A DNA stretch of 64,000 nucleotides. Origin: Oryza sativa Japonica Group. Its lineage: Eukaryota > Streptophyta > Magnoliopsida > Poales > Poaceae. Positions 1 to 10,834 of this stretch are shown here, piece by piece (the stretch's first letter is position 1; each line of letters starts with the position of its first letter). The position numbers and the translations under genes are program-made. The notes beneath the pieces are model-generated. The model saw only the letters and a list, made by a program, of their open reading frames with translations. It was not told where the DNA came from and did not search any database. The stretch lies in NCBI RefSeq assembly GCF_034140825.1, contig NC_089046.1, positions 3,545,001 through 3,609,000 on the forward strand. Direction: 5' to 3'.

Positions 1-2872
1 AGATTTTTCTCATCAGCATTTCCATTCTTGAACTGATCAAACTCAGCTACCAGAGCAGATGCCCATGAGTCGGAATTCCGCAGTTCATTATCAACAGCAG
101 CCATGCGTTCAGCACTGTCAGATTGGCTATCAGTAAGTGACTCCACACAAGTATTGTTTGCCAGAGGCCTAGAATCATTAATTAATGTTGCTTTGCGAGT
201 TAGATGATGTAATCTGCGGCATTCTGCCTCAAGCCTTGCAATTTTTTTCACGTTTTCCAAATGTTGCTTGCTTGCTGTTTCCGCTGCTTGATTGCTCAAG
301 TCTCTTTCCAATGATAGTATCTTCAGGTCCTTGGACTGTACAAGAAGCTTGGACTTGAGATCCATGTTCTCTTTCTTAATTGCCTGAAACTTCTCTTGCA
401 GATCATGATCTATAGACATGTTGGAGGCTTCTAGTTTCGTGGTTTCCAGCTGCTTCTTCAGTTCAGTGATGCGGTTTTGGAGCTTTGAGTTCTCAGACTC
501 CAACTCCTGGGACTTGGTAACTACATCATGGACTTTCTCCGCTTGATCTTCCTGTGCTAGGTGCAGCTGCCTGACACATTCCTTCAGAGCCTCATCTAAG
601 CGGCTGACTTGAACCTCGAGAGAAGCATTTTTTTCAGCTAAGTGGCTGACTTGAACCTCGAGGGAACCATTCTTCTGGGCTGAAGCTTCAAGTAGCTTCT
701 TTAGGGCAGCAACTTCAGATTCAGCTTGTTCCCAACCTAAAAAATGTATATCAATGACAAGATTAGTAATATGCAACAAAGACAAATAAAATTACCTAAA
801 TCAATTTGATCTCTTACAACAATTTTTACAAACGCAATTCAGTACTCAGAAGTAACTTTGCAGATTAATGAATGGAAGTGTGGATCAATTAAGTGCACAG
901 TTTCTAAAGTTTACCTACAAAATAACTAACATGGAGGAATCATTTAGTTAATATGCGTAAATTATAGAAAGGATTTTGTGTAGCACAGCCACACAGGAAG
1001 TGATGCTTTCAAGTTGCTTTTCTAGAAACTATTATAGCTTTATCTTTTCTTTCTAGTCATTATCAGATCTCAAAGCAGCAGACTATCCAGCCATCGGTGT
1101 GCACCCAACAGGACGGCATCAGGCTAAAAGGCATGCTGAAGCTCCTATCTATGTTTTATTTTGTTTGCTGTAAGAACTACATGTCATTTCAGCCATTTCT
1201 GGTAATAGAAGTGGGGAAGGCCTACCTCCCTTTCTCCAAAAAAAAAAAAGATGTTATAGAAAGGATATATTTACCCAAAACAGCCTCTTCTGTGACTTTA
1301 GCGTGCTGCCTCACCAATTCCTCTTTAGCATTAATTGTCAAAAATGCAGCAGCAAGTTTATCATTCAAACTCTTCAAGTTCTCCTTTACATCTTCATCTC
1401 TGACATTTGAAGATGACTGTGGCTCTGATGATTGACCATGCCGTGGAGAAGAATCATTTAGTTTAAATCCCAATGCTAACTTCTCATTCGAGGGTTTTGT
1501 GACTCCAATCTCTTGGGTCCCATCATCCCTAACCCTTGAAGGCATTCCAGGTGATTGGCCAAGATGTGGTGAAGCATTGTTTGAGACAGGCCTCAGAACC
1601 TCCTGGTTTAACATGAGCAAACAAAATTCGAACACTCAGGATAAATCATTTATTATCATTCAGAAAAAGAAATAAAACAGCATCCAGATTTAGCAAAAGA
1701 TGCCATATATGTATAAATTATATTACAAGTATTAACTATTTATGTCCATATTTAGTGCTATTAGGCAGCTCATTTACCTTCATACAAGAAAACACAAACA
1801 GGTTGACAAAAAGGTACATCAATATAGACTGTTGCAGAACTTAATAGTTAGAACCTTGAAAAATATGCATAGATTTCAAGAGCATCTTACAGGAGATTGG
1901 GCGAATTGAATTTAATTGTCTTTAGTTGGCAGATACTATTCAGAATAAATTTTAAGGAATGAATTTTCTCATAATTAGAAGAACTCTCTTGGAGTTAACT
2001 GAACAGGGTACTTAACTCCCTTAAATACTACCAGCATCATTTTGTCTGTTCAAAGCTTTTTCTTTGCTTGCACGGAAAAGGGCATTACAAATATTATGAA
2101 ACATCGGCACATCGCTACAACATTTTCATTAATAGAAGTCGAGATTCAGCTTCATACTCAACCTCAACATGACAGATTTTATACGGTTTGAGCTACTGTT
2201 ATGAGCACGATAGTCTGTACTCGGTAGGTACTAGGTAGCAACATGCTGCTCAATCTCTAGTACCATAATACATCAAGTCAATATCAATGCATTCATCAGA
2301 CATTATCATCTGAACCACTATGCTCCATTAGAATCAGGCCAAACTATAAGTTTGTCTGCGATATATATCTGCCCAAGGAAGTGAAAATGACATCTTGCCT
2401 GTACAATCCTAAAGTGACATTTCTGTAACACTTATAATGTAAAGTTTCAGACTTCTTTTCTAAGACAAACTTCGCTATCTCTGAAAACAATAGGTCGATA
2501 GTACAGTTATCACATTGTTGGAGTCCTGGATTCAAATTCCATTCTCATTCAGATAAAAAAAGCAAGTAATTTATCCTGCCTCTCATTTTCTTAAAAGCTA
2601 AAAAGGAGATTTGTTTATAACAGCTAGAAAGAGAATGGCTACGACTAAAGAATGTAACAACCGCGACGTAGGTCCGAAAAGAACATAGCAACTAAACTGT
2701 CCTATTGAGGTAGAAAGAACTCTAGTTATACAAAACAAAGTCATCAGACATGGGATAGAACCTGATCATCAGAGTAGTGCTCAGAATGTGACGACACAGA
2801 CACGGTGTTCTCGGCGCCTCCGGGGCTCTTGTCTGACGGCTTGCGCCTCCAGAGCCAACTCGTTCGATCCAT
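1..2872 (-). CDS. Filament-like plant protein (FPP), 5' part, truncated by window edge
   Basis: Long coiled-coil protein of the plant FPP family (DUF869), thought to be structural and cytoskeleton- or membrane-associated. Exons on the minus strand are 2762-2872 (37 codons), 1275-1602 and 1-736; the phases agree (111 nt, 328 nt, then open to the edge). The N-terminus MDRTSWLWRRKPSDKSPGG is the family signature, and the GWEQAESEVAALKKLLEAS junction across exons 2 and 3 is the conserved start of the coiled coil. Exon 3 is almost pure heptad repeat rich in Glu, Lys, Leu and Gln, followed by a segment starting CRRLHHLTRKA. Family members are usually about 900-1,100 residues, so most of the protein lies left of the window. 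A 14-residue (two-heptad) in-frame duplication is visible in exon 3. The start codon is chosen because it opens the conserved N-terminus. The family call is strong; the detailed function is not known. Confidence 0.9.
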
Positions 2873-3861
2873 AACCATCAACTGTTCAACAGATCAGAGC
2901 TGAAACCCCTGATTTCTTAATTACCACCGTATGCTGCTTTTCATTGATCAGCAGCTCGCCCAGTTGCAGGTTGCTGGTCTGGATCAAACAACATGCAGTA
3001 GAAAATTAGCACCGAGAATGATAACATTTGATTGTGAAAGACGCAACATCCTCAACACACTACCTACTATAAAGAAAGAAGAATGCCGTGACAATTCACA
3101 AGCACACAACCTTTTTGCATTGACTAGTAGCCCACAGCACATGCTGCAAGACTGTCACTTATTTCTTTTTTCAGCACAACTTGGCAAAAGTTAAATCAGA
3201 CTAGCATTCTTACTGACACTAAATCCAATCAGAAACAAACAGTGCCGAGAAAACAAAGAGATCAAAACATTGCAAGAGAAGAACAATGCATCATTGTACC
3301 AAAAAAACAGTGGAGGTAAGATGGAATTTATCACCATTGATACCCAATCAAACCCTGTTGTTTTACTAGCATGCTTTTGCAGTAGCAGCAAATAAAACAG
3401 TAAAAAAAAAGTAAGTGTTTTTTCACAGAGAGAATGTCAGAGTGCAAAATAACAGTAGCCACCGACTACTCGCAATTCCCCAAGAGAACCCAAGAAACCA
3501 GGGTGAAAATCCCCGAAAAAGATTGCAGCTTGACGCCGAAATTCCTCTCGAAGCCCCCAAATCAAGAGGTATTCCCACTAAATCCGGCGGAAGAAAGAGT
3601 AACAAAAACAGAAAGAACAAAAAAATATTCAGAGGAAGCGAAGAAGAAATTCCATGAGGGAATCCAAGAACGAAGCGAGAGGGAGCAAAAAACAAGCAGA
3701 GGTAGAGCAGGAAGCGAGGAGGGATGGCGGGCATTAATACCTCCTCGAATTCAACGACTACACGGAGAAGACGGGAATGCCTCGCATCGCATCGCAAGAA
3801 CTCCGTGAAGAACACACACACTCTCTCAATCTCAACACCACATTTCTTCTTGCTTCCCAAT

Positions 3862-3911
<50 letters not shown>

Positions 3912-4608
3912 ATCCTCTTGAGCTGAGCTGGGGGGGAGAGGGGGGGAAAAGCGCGGGGTCACAGCTCACGCGGGCAGATCGGAGCAGGAGGCGAGCTCAA
4001 AAGCGGAGGGGAAAGAAAGGCGCGGGGTCCAGGCCATGGCCGCCACCACCACCTGCAGCTTTCACCATGTGAGGCCAGTACAGCTATCTCCCTCCTCTCG
4101 CTTCTGCACTCAACTCTCCCTCTCCCCCGAGCAGAATAAATGCATCGGGGAAAGTGATAAATGCAACACAGCATCCAAAGCTCAAAAAGAAAAGAAAAGA
4201 AAGAAAGAAGAAGAAAAAAAAACAGAGAGATTTCACGACGAACACCGCCATCGACGAGGTCGAAGAAGAAGAAGAAGAGCTCACCTGCATCATCCGCCAT
4301 TGGCGACCCGCATTACCTTCCTCCTTCCCGCGCGTGCAGCTCGAATCGGGGAAGAAAAGCTCGCAGCTTTCTCGGATACTACTACTACTACTTCTCTCTC
4401 TCCTACCCCCACTCTCGGAGTATAATAGTGCAGTGTTCGATGCAACCACCGGGGGATTAAGATTAGGATTAGTAGCAGTGGCGGTTGATGATGATTCTGT
4501 GTTTCGCTGCTGCTGCTGCTGCTGCCGACTTTGGCGGATTGATTGCGAGATTCCAGCGACGGGTTTTTAGCTAATTAATTAATTAATTAATTAATCAGAG
4601 GGGATTAA
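2873..4608. promoter_or_regulatory. Upstream and leader region of the FPP gene, with microsatellites
   Basis: No protein gene is supported here. On the minus strand this is the 5' side of the FPP gene and probably holds its promoter and a leader that may contain an intron. It carries a (CT)n tract at about 3863-3905, a (GCT)n tract at about 4506-4525 and an (AATT)n run at about 4571-4594. The Arg/Glu- or Ser-rich open frames on both strands are translations of these tracts and of purine-rich leader sequence. The transcription start cannot be fixed from sequence alone. Confidence 0.4.
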
Positions 4609-4807
4609 GAGTAGGTACAATAGCACACTATTAGCCAGCTATAAATATATTTTAATGAGATAAAAAATAAGAGAGAAGAGCAGCGGGCTACAGATATATA
4701 GCCAGCTGCAGCACGGACTCCAAGACATCGTGTGTATGATATGTGGGACCACATATATTAATAGTGTAGTAAGCAAATATTATATGAATTAACTATTACA
4801 TTGCTTA

Positions 4808-5100
4808 GGGCAGTCCCAACCCATAACACTAGACATAGTTTCCATAAACTCCACATCATCAAGAAACTAGTACGGAGTACTAGACACTACTCTTCCAATG
4901 CAAACACCACTATTCCATACTTCAATTTAATGCTACTTATCTCACATGATGTCTTAGATGTTGTGAAGAAACCATGTCTCATGCAAGACATGGTTTCCTT
5001 CTCTTTCCTCATTTATTCACTTGCCACATCATTTTTTATCCTAGGTGGCAACTTATTTAATGCTATAGACACAATCCTAGTCATTGGGTTGGGAATACCC
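4808..5100. mobile_element. Tourist-like MITE, family B
   Basis: A 293-bp element with inverted ends GGGCAGTCCCAACCC and GGGTTGGGAATACCC, flanked by TTA at 4805-4807 and 5101-5103. It sits inside the family A copy that spans 4609-5395. It has no coding capacity. Three-base TTA duplications point to PIF/Harbinger mobilisation. Confidence 0.85.
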
Positions 5101-5103
5101 TTA

Positions 5104-5347
5104 GAGCATGTATAATAGCAGGCTATTAGCCAGCTATAAACATATTTTAATGAGATAAACGATGAGAGAGAGGAGTAGCGGGTTACAGATATGTAGCCAG
5201 CTGCAGCACGGAGCCCAAGACACACTGTGTATATGACAGGTGGGACCATATATTAATAGTATAGTAAACAACTATTGTATGAATTGGCTATTAGATTGGC
5301 TATAGATGAATTGGAGCTAGTAGTGGGCTGTACTATTAGACTTGCTC
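5104..5347. mobile_element. Tourist-like MITE, family A copy 2 (nested)
   Basis: A 244-bp element starting GAGCATGTATAATAG and ending GACTTGCTC, flanked by TTA at 5101-5103 and 5348-5350. The left TTA is the right-hand duplication of the family B MITE, so this copy landed exactly on that site. Together the three elements form a nest inside copy 1 of the same family. Confidence 0.85.
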
Positions 5348-5975
5348 TTATAGATGAATTGAAGATAGTAGTGGGTTATACTATTAACCTTGCTCTAATC
5401 GCTGTGTTAAGAGCATGCCCAACAGTCACCCAATATTTGATTCCCAAAAAATCTGAATTAGGAATTCCAAAATAAGAATTGGGCCCAACAATCACCCCCT
5501 CCTCCAAGAGAGGCCCAAAAATTAATTCCCTATCATTTGTTAGTTTGCCACATAAGCAAGGTGGGCCTAGTTCGGTACCGATCGATCGTCTCCCTCCCCG
5601 CACCAGCGCCGAGACTTCTCCCTCCCCGCACCTTCTCCCTCCCACACCAGCGCCGCCATCTGTGTAAATCGCATCATCACCAGCCAACCAGTGTCCTGAG
5701 TGCTGCGGTTTCTACAAAAACGGAATACCAAGGATATGCCATAGCTATTCGTGTCATCAAGGAGGTAATCCCTAGCAAATCCTATTGATCTCTTGTGCCC
5801 TAGTCAATATCTGTCTCTATTTGGTTATGTGGATATCTATTGTTGGAAAATATTAAGTTTGATCTAATAATTAATTTTATAGATTGATTATTGTTGTATT
5901 CCTGCCATCGGTTCTCTCCATTGCACTTCATCCCTGTGGTAAACGCTCCAACCCTGTGGCAATAAAAAAGAGAAG

Positions 5976-7344
5976 ATGAGTCGTCGAAGTACCCTCCTCC
6001 AAATGCTATTGGATGAGGAGTCTTTATCGGATGGCGACGAAGAATTTATTTCTTTGGCGGTTGATATAGTGCACGATGAGTTCGACGATGATGAAGTTCC
6101 AAAGCGTGGTGGATCTGTTATAGGTCATGCAGTAATTAATCGGGAAAGATTGGCTGGACATCGGAGATTATATAATGATTATTTTTCTGAAGAACCTACG
6201 TACCTCGATGTTCAGTTTAGACGCAGGTTTGTAGCAGTGCTTTGTTTTGACAATATTTGTTTGCAAAATTGATATTAAAAATAATTAATATCGTTAATTA
6301 CTATGCAGGTTTAGAATGAGACGACCTCTGTTTTTACGCATAATGAATGCTATAGAAGCACATGATGAATATTTTGTGCAGAAGAGAAATGCGGCTGGTG
6401 TGCTTGGACTGTCATGTTTGCAAAAGGTAACAGCAGTGTCACGTATGTTATGTTATGGAATAGCGGCAGATGCAGTTGATGAGTATGTTCGTATTGGAGG
6501 TAGTACCGTTATTGAGAGTTTTAACAGGTTTGTGGTGGCTATTGATGAAGTTTTTGGAGAGGAGTATTTAAGAACACCAAACGAGAACGACATAGCTAGA
6601 TTACTTGCTCAGGGGGAAGAAAGAGGGTTCCCAGGAATGTTGGGTTCTTTAGATTGTATGCATTGGCAGTGGAAGAACTGCCCGACTGCATGGCAAGGCC
6701 AGTATAAAGGGAAAGAGGGAGTTCCTACTATAGTTTTAGAAGCTGTTGCCTCACGTGACCGATGGTTTTGGCATGCGTTCTTCGGTTCACCTGGATCTCA
6801 CAATGATATTAATGTCCTTCAACGCTCACCGCTGTTTGCAAAGCTAGCTGAAGGGCAGGCTCCTAAAGTTAATTATAGTATTAACGGGCACGACTACACT
6901 ATGGGGTACTATCTTGCAGATGGTATTTATCCTTCATGGGCAACACTTGTGAAGAGCATTAAGCTGCCACAAGGAAATAAGAGAAAATATTTTAGCAAAG
7001 CACAAGAAGCCGCTAGGAAGGATGTTGAACAAGCATTTGGAGTGCTTCAAGCTCGGTTTGCTATAGTCCGTGGACCAGCTCGTTTTTGGAAAGCACTTAC
7101 TCTGAATCAGATAATGAGAGCTTGTATAATCATGAATAACATGATTGTGGAGGACGAGCGCGATGGTGATTTTGATCTAGTTTATGATGAGATGGGAGAA
7201 CAGGTGGGTGGTTCCCATGAACGTACGACCAACTTTAATGATTTTATTAGTCAGTACGAAAAAATTCAAGACAAGGAAGTTCACAACCAACTAAGGGAAG
7301 ACCTCATCGAACATTTGTGGAATCATCATGCAGACCGATATTAA
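5976..7344 (+). CDS. PIF/Harbinger transposase (DDE, plant transposon protein family)
   Basis: Catalytic transposase of the surrounding element. Exons are 5976-6226 and 6309-7344; the intron starts GTTTGT and ends ATGCAG, and the join reads QFRRRFRMRRPLFLR. The product is 428 residues, typical for the family. The RNase H-like catalytic triad is complete: D199 in GSLDCMHWQW, D250 in GSPGSHNDINVL and E324 in DVEQAFGVLQ. The N-terminal part carries an acidic stretch (about 13-40) and then the helix-turn-helix-like region usual for PIF transposases. It is not a host gene despite being fully open. The start codon is the first ATG after the leader and precedes the conserved region with no alternative nearby. 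I see no internal stop or frameshift. Confidence 0.92.
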
Positions 7345-7790
7345 TTTTACATTATATATTCTTATAGATAATGTCATAGATTGTAATAATTGGAGATTCA
7401 CAGCTTGTTTTTAAATTAGTACATATTGAGCTTATAGTAATTATTTATTGACAATGTGATTTATTGTTGAATTCGATACAGTACAATAGACTGAAAAGGA
7501 CAGCAGTGCATATCCTTTTTCAGGACTGGATATATATACAGGATATACACCACAAGGGTGTACATCAGAATATGCACTGCTACATATGCAAGCCGATGAT
7601 AAATTCTGGCATTTTTGCTACATATGCAATTCCATGAACTCTTTGCATATTGCTTTTGTTTTGCATTATGTGTAGTGCGAATAGCACTTGTCAGGGTAGC
7701 ATCAGAGAAATGAGAGACAGGAAAAGATGGTCCCATAGTGTAAACTCTGAAAATCTGAACTTTAGGCCATTCAAAGTATTTCAGAAGGTA
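7345..7790. other. Non-coding spacer inside the PIF element
   Basis: This lies between the transposase stop codon and the Tra1-like fragment. It includes a short segment around 7540-7570 (CAGGATATACACCACA followed by GTACATCAG) that recurs in the same orientation near 9860-9895, in the first ORF1 intron. The repeat may be a subterminal or regulatory motif of the element or an internal duplication. No gene is visible. Confidence 0.4.
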
Positions 7791-8097
7791 GGCACTTCAC
7801 CTTGCGATTTATAAGACTAGCTCTGATACTGGGGAGTTAAGGGATCAGCTTGCTAGCGCCTTTTCACAGTTTTATTCACAAACTGAACCTGCTGGTAATC
7901 AATCTTCCTCAGTGGAGGATGAGGGACTTACTGGTGCCATAACTGAAGGTTTTACATGCCAATCATCATCGAACATTGCTACTAGTTCTGACAGTTACTT
8001 TAATGGACTGAAACTTATTTCAACCCTTGTAAAATTGATGCCTGAATGGCTCTGTAACAACCGGGTTATTTCAGCACTAGTGGACAACATGGACTGA
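7791..8097 (+). pseudogene. Captured fragment resembling Tra1/TRRAP (SAGA/NuA4 subunit)
   Basis: One frame reads ...KTSSDTGELRDQLASAFSQF... and later SDSYFNGLKLISTLVKLM followed by PEWLCNNRV. From memory this matches plant Tra1/TRRAP, the very large PI3K-like pseudokinase that recruits SAGA and NuA4 acetyltransferases. After NNRV the similarity stops, and the frame ends at 8097. Only about 90 of several thousand residues are present, with no start codon of its own in context and a stop just upstream, so it is a fragment and not a gene. It lies between the two convergent transposon genes, so it was probably copied from the host into the element. The assignment rests on recall of the family and not on an alignment. 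Confidence 0.6.
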
Positions 8098-8334
8098 AAA
8101 TGCACACTATCAGTAACAGGGCCATTTGAGATGAAGAAGCAATTCCATCAGCAACAATTTCCAGCAATTTTGAACAAAAAAACAATTTCCAGCAATTTTG
8201 TAGTAGTAGCAAATGCTCCGGCTACATAAAACAGTACCAAAACAAGATAGTAAAATTTACTAGTCCAGTAAGTAGACTCTATAGCTAAAGATCTAACAAA
8301 TTTTGAATGCTAATTGATGAGTAATAAGACTAAT

Positions 8335-10609
8335 TTATGCTTGAGCTGAACGACGACTTAGAATTTGATTCTTCACATTTTTATAGTACTCCTGCTCCTC
8401 GATGCTCATTGCACTAGTATCAGTCCTCAAAAGCTTATCTTCTTTTGTCATTCTCTTGAACTCGAACTTGTCTCTCTCCAAATCAATCCGCTTTTGCTCA
8501 AGTGCAAAAGCAATTTGGTACCTCTCCTCAAACTTTCGCTCCTTCTCCGCATCGGCCTCTTTCTTCTTATCCCATAGATAGTCTAAGGACTCTTTCCGTG
8601 ATAGATCCGAGCGTTCGCGTATCTGTTGTTTCGCCTTCTTCCTCCCCATGGGTCTTCCCTCACCTACTGTATTCTCAGGATCAGCAGCCCTATTCTCATC
8701 AACATTACATGCAGGAGTAGATATCGCAGGAGAATCATTGGCGGTCTTCTTCTGCTTCTTGCTTGAAGTTTTACTAGCTGCCAGCTGATTCCGCTTATCA
8801 TCCCACTTTGGCAGATTCTTTAAAATGTTGTAGCAATGCATGAACTGAAACTTCTTTTCCTCTTTCTTCTTGTACATCAGGCTTGCTTGCACATGCTGCA
8901 AATAAATGAACTGAAGTCAGAAACATAAAGGAGACGATTGGAAAATAAGCAACACAAGCAATATATTACCATGTCCTCATGATTGACACCACTCTGATTT
9001 CGATTCTGAATCTGACTTAAGAAACCACAATACTTATTGACATGTTCTTGTATAGTGGACCAACGATGTACAAGTGAACTTTGGGAGCGATCTGATTCGA
9101 ATTCCTTGTTCTGATGAAAGTAGTCATGAATACGTCCCCAATATGTACCGTGAGATTGATCCGTCCCTTGAACCGGATCGAAAGAAACATTTATCCACGC
9201 CGACACCAAAAGATTGTCCTCCTCCAAACTGAAATTTTTTGATCTTTTTTGGTTCGGTCTCACAGCAACATTTTCATTCACAACTGGTTCTTGTTCATCA
9301 TCATACTGGCTTCCCATCTCACTCGAGCCAAAATGGTTGCTCTCATCATTGATCAAGTTTGTGTAATATCGCTCTCGCTTCATATCATCTGTCCATAGAT
9401 AAAAAATCATAACCTTGTACTTGAGAAAAAAAAAGACTAACAAAAGACAAACAAGTGATAATTTCTGGACAAAAAATGCATTCTGTTATCTGAAAGTTCA
9501 CATGTAATGGATGGTGACAACTTTGTGTACACATAATATTAATCAAAAGCTGTGCATTCGCATGGAGAGAGCACACAAATGTTGCTAATTTGGATACTGA
9601 AAATGACAAGGTTCATAGAAATGTTCCTATATCGATCCTGACAGCGACAAGGTTCAGATAACTGTTCAACAGGTCAAATTTCAGAGCATCGTATATGAAA
9701 CTCAGTACATACTGAATTTCCATTGTGTCAAACTCAGAGCATAAATTTGATAGCATATTATACTCACTACATAGTGTCAAACTGAAATTCCAGCACAACA
9801 CCACTGACTATTCTTTCCTGCATGCTGTACATACCCTATATACTTCTGGACATAAATGCAGGATATACACCACAGTGAAGTACATCAGCACATACAGCAG
9901 ACATACCCTTGTTCAAGTCAGGCAATTTTGCTACAATTGCAAGCATACACAAAAGAACATGATGAAAATTTCTGAAAATGCAACCTCTATCAGATAGTAT
10001 AAATTAGACAATACTATCCAGATTGAAGAAAAAAAAGAAAGCACAATCAAGAAAGCTTCAGATGTGAAGGAATTCAGAGCATGTAAACTAAACACTGAAC
10101 AAATCAGGATTGGACTTACCGAAATTGTTCATGTGGAGGAATTCTTCGTCATCTACAGTCCATACTCTGGAGGAACTGCCGATAGAAGCTTCGTGTGAGA
10201 GGGGATCCAATGGCTCGCTAGATGTCAGCTTCTCCATGGCCTCGGATGCCTGAAAACCGGAGTAGCGTTGTGGAGGGCGCGCATGGCCGCCGGGCGGCGG
10301 TGGGGGCCGCGCATGGCCGCCGGGCGGCGGTGTGGGGCGCGGATGGCCGCCAGGCGGTGGTGGAGGGCACGGATGGCCGCCGGGCCAGAACTCGCCGTAC
10401 CGCGGAAACGGCATACCTCCGGCCGTCATCGGGACACCACGCCCCGTGCCTTGCAAAAGGGAAAAGGGAGCTGCCGCCGATGAAGAGGACGCCGCCGCCG
10501 AGGAAGAGGGTGCCCCCACCGAGGAAGAAGGTGTAGCCGCCGAGGAGCGAGGGCGCGGAGAAGGCTTCGCCGCTGAGGAGCGAGGGCGCGGAGAAGTGCG
10601 CGGGAACAT
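8335..10609 (-). CDS. PIF/Harbinger ORF1 protein (Myb/SANT-like, NAM-associated C-terminus)
   Basis: DNA-binding partner protein of the transposase, thought to bind the element ends and help import or position the transposase. Exons on the minus strand are 10120-10609, 8970-9388 and 8335-8895; all borders are GT-AG and the phases agree, giving 489 residues. Residues 1-110 are low-complexity (Ser/Ala then Pro/Gly-His tandem units). A Myb/SANT-like trihelix region lies around 215-290 (NFSLEEDNLLVSAWINVSFD...). A charged coiled-coil C-terminus at about 320-489 (GRPMGRKKAK..., EERYQIAFALEQKRIDLERD) resembles the NAM-associated C-terminal domain common in plant ORF1 proteins. An upstream in-frame methionine at 10927 lies outside the transposon, so the start at 10609 is preferred. 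It is convergent with the transposase gene. Confidence 0.88.
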
Positions 10610-10834
10610 TTTCCCTTTGCGCGCGCGAGAGACTGCTTTGCGCGCGAGAGAGACCGACGAGGAAATATTGGGAACAAAATCGCTTCCCTGTTTGTGAGGA
10701 ACGATATATGCGGACTGAGGAACCAGAGATATTGGGATATTAGTTAGAGAATCTGTTGGATCTGTTTCTTGATCAAAATTCCCTAAATCACAGGATAGGG
10801 AATTGAAAAAGGAAGCTGTTGGGCATGCTCTAAG

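Larger units (their letters stand above)
4609..5395. mobile_element. Tourist-like MITE, family A copy 1 (outer, interrupted)
   Basis: The element begins GAGTAGGTACAATAG and ends CCTTGCTC, flanked by TAA at 4606-4608 and 5396-5398. It is split by two later MITEs. Its own sequence is 4609-4807 plus 5351-5395, which sums to 244 bp, the length of the uninterrupted copies at 5104-5347 (244 bp) and 23231-23473 (243 bp). The three-base TWA duplication and inverted GAGCA/TGCTC ends fit the PIF/Harbinger (Tourist) group. Confidence 0.85.
5411..10831. mobile_element. Complete PIF/Harbinger DNA transposon, 5,421 bp, apparently autonomous
   Basis: The terminal inverted repeats are perfect over 15 bp: GAGCATGCCCAACAG at 5411-5425 and its complement at 10817-10831. 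The target-site duplication TAA is identical at 5408-5410 and 10832-10834. Inside are two open reading frames in convergent orientation: a transposase on the plus strand (5976-7344, one intron) and a Myb-like ORF1 on the minus strand (8335-10609, two introns). The pair is diagnostic of the PIF/Harbinger superfamily, which needs both proteins to move. The ends differ from those I remember for Ping and Pong (GGCCAGTCAC...), and the convergent layout differs from the same-strand layout I recall for them, so this is a separate lineage. About 1 kb between the two genes includes a fragment resembling host Tra1. Perfect ends and open frames suggest a young, possibly still competent insertion. Confidence 0.92.

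Noticed and set aside
1097-1435. 112-codon open frame on the plus strand
   Set aside because: It is antisense to exon 2 of the FPP gene and has no domain or codon bias of its own.
3423-4570. Several open frames of 80-180 codons on both strands
   Set aside because: They are driven by CT/GA and GCT repeats in leader-type DNA, overlap one another and show no family similarity.
10222-10697. Plus-strand open frames of 70-120 codons
   Set aside because: They are shadows of the GC-rich ORF1 exon on the minus strand of the transposon.
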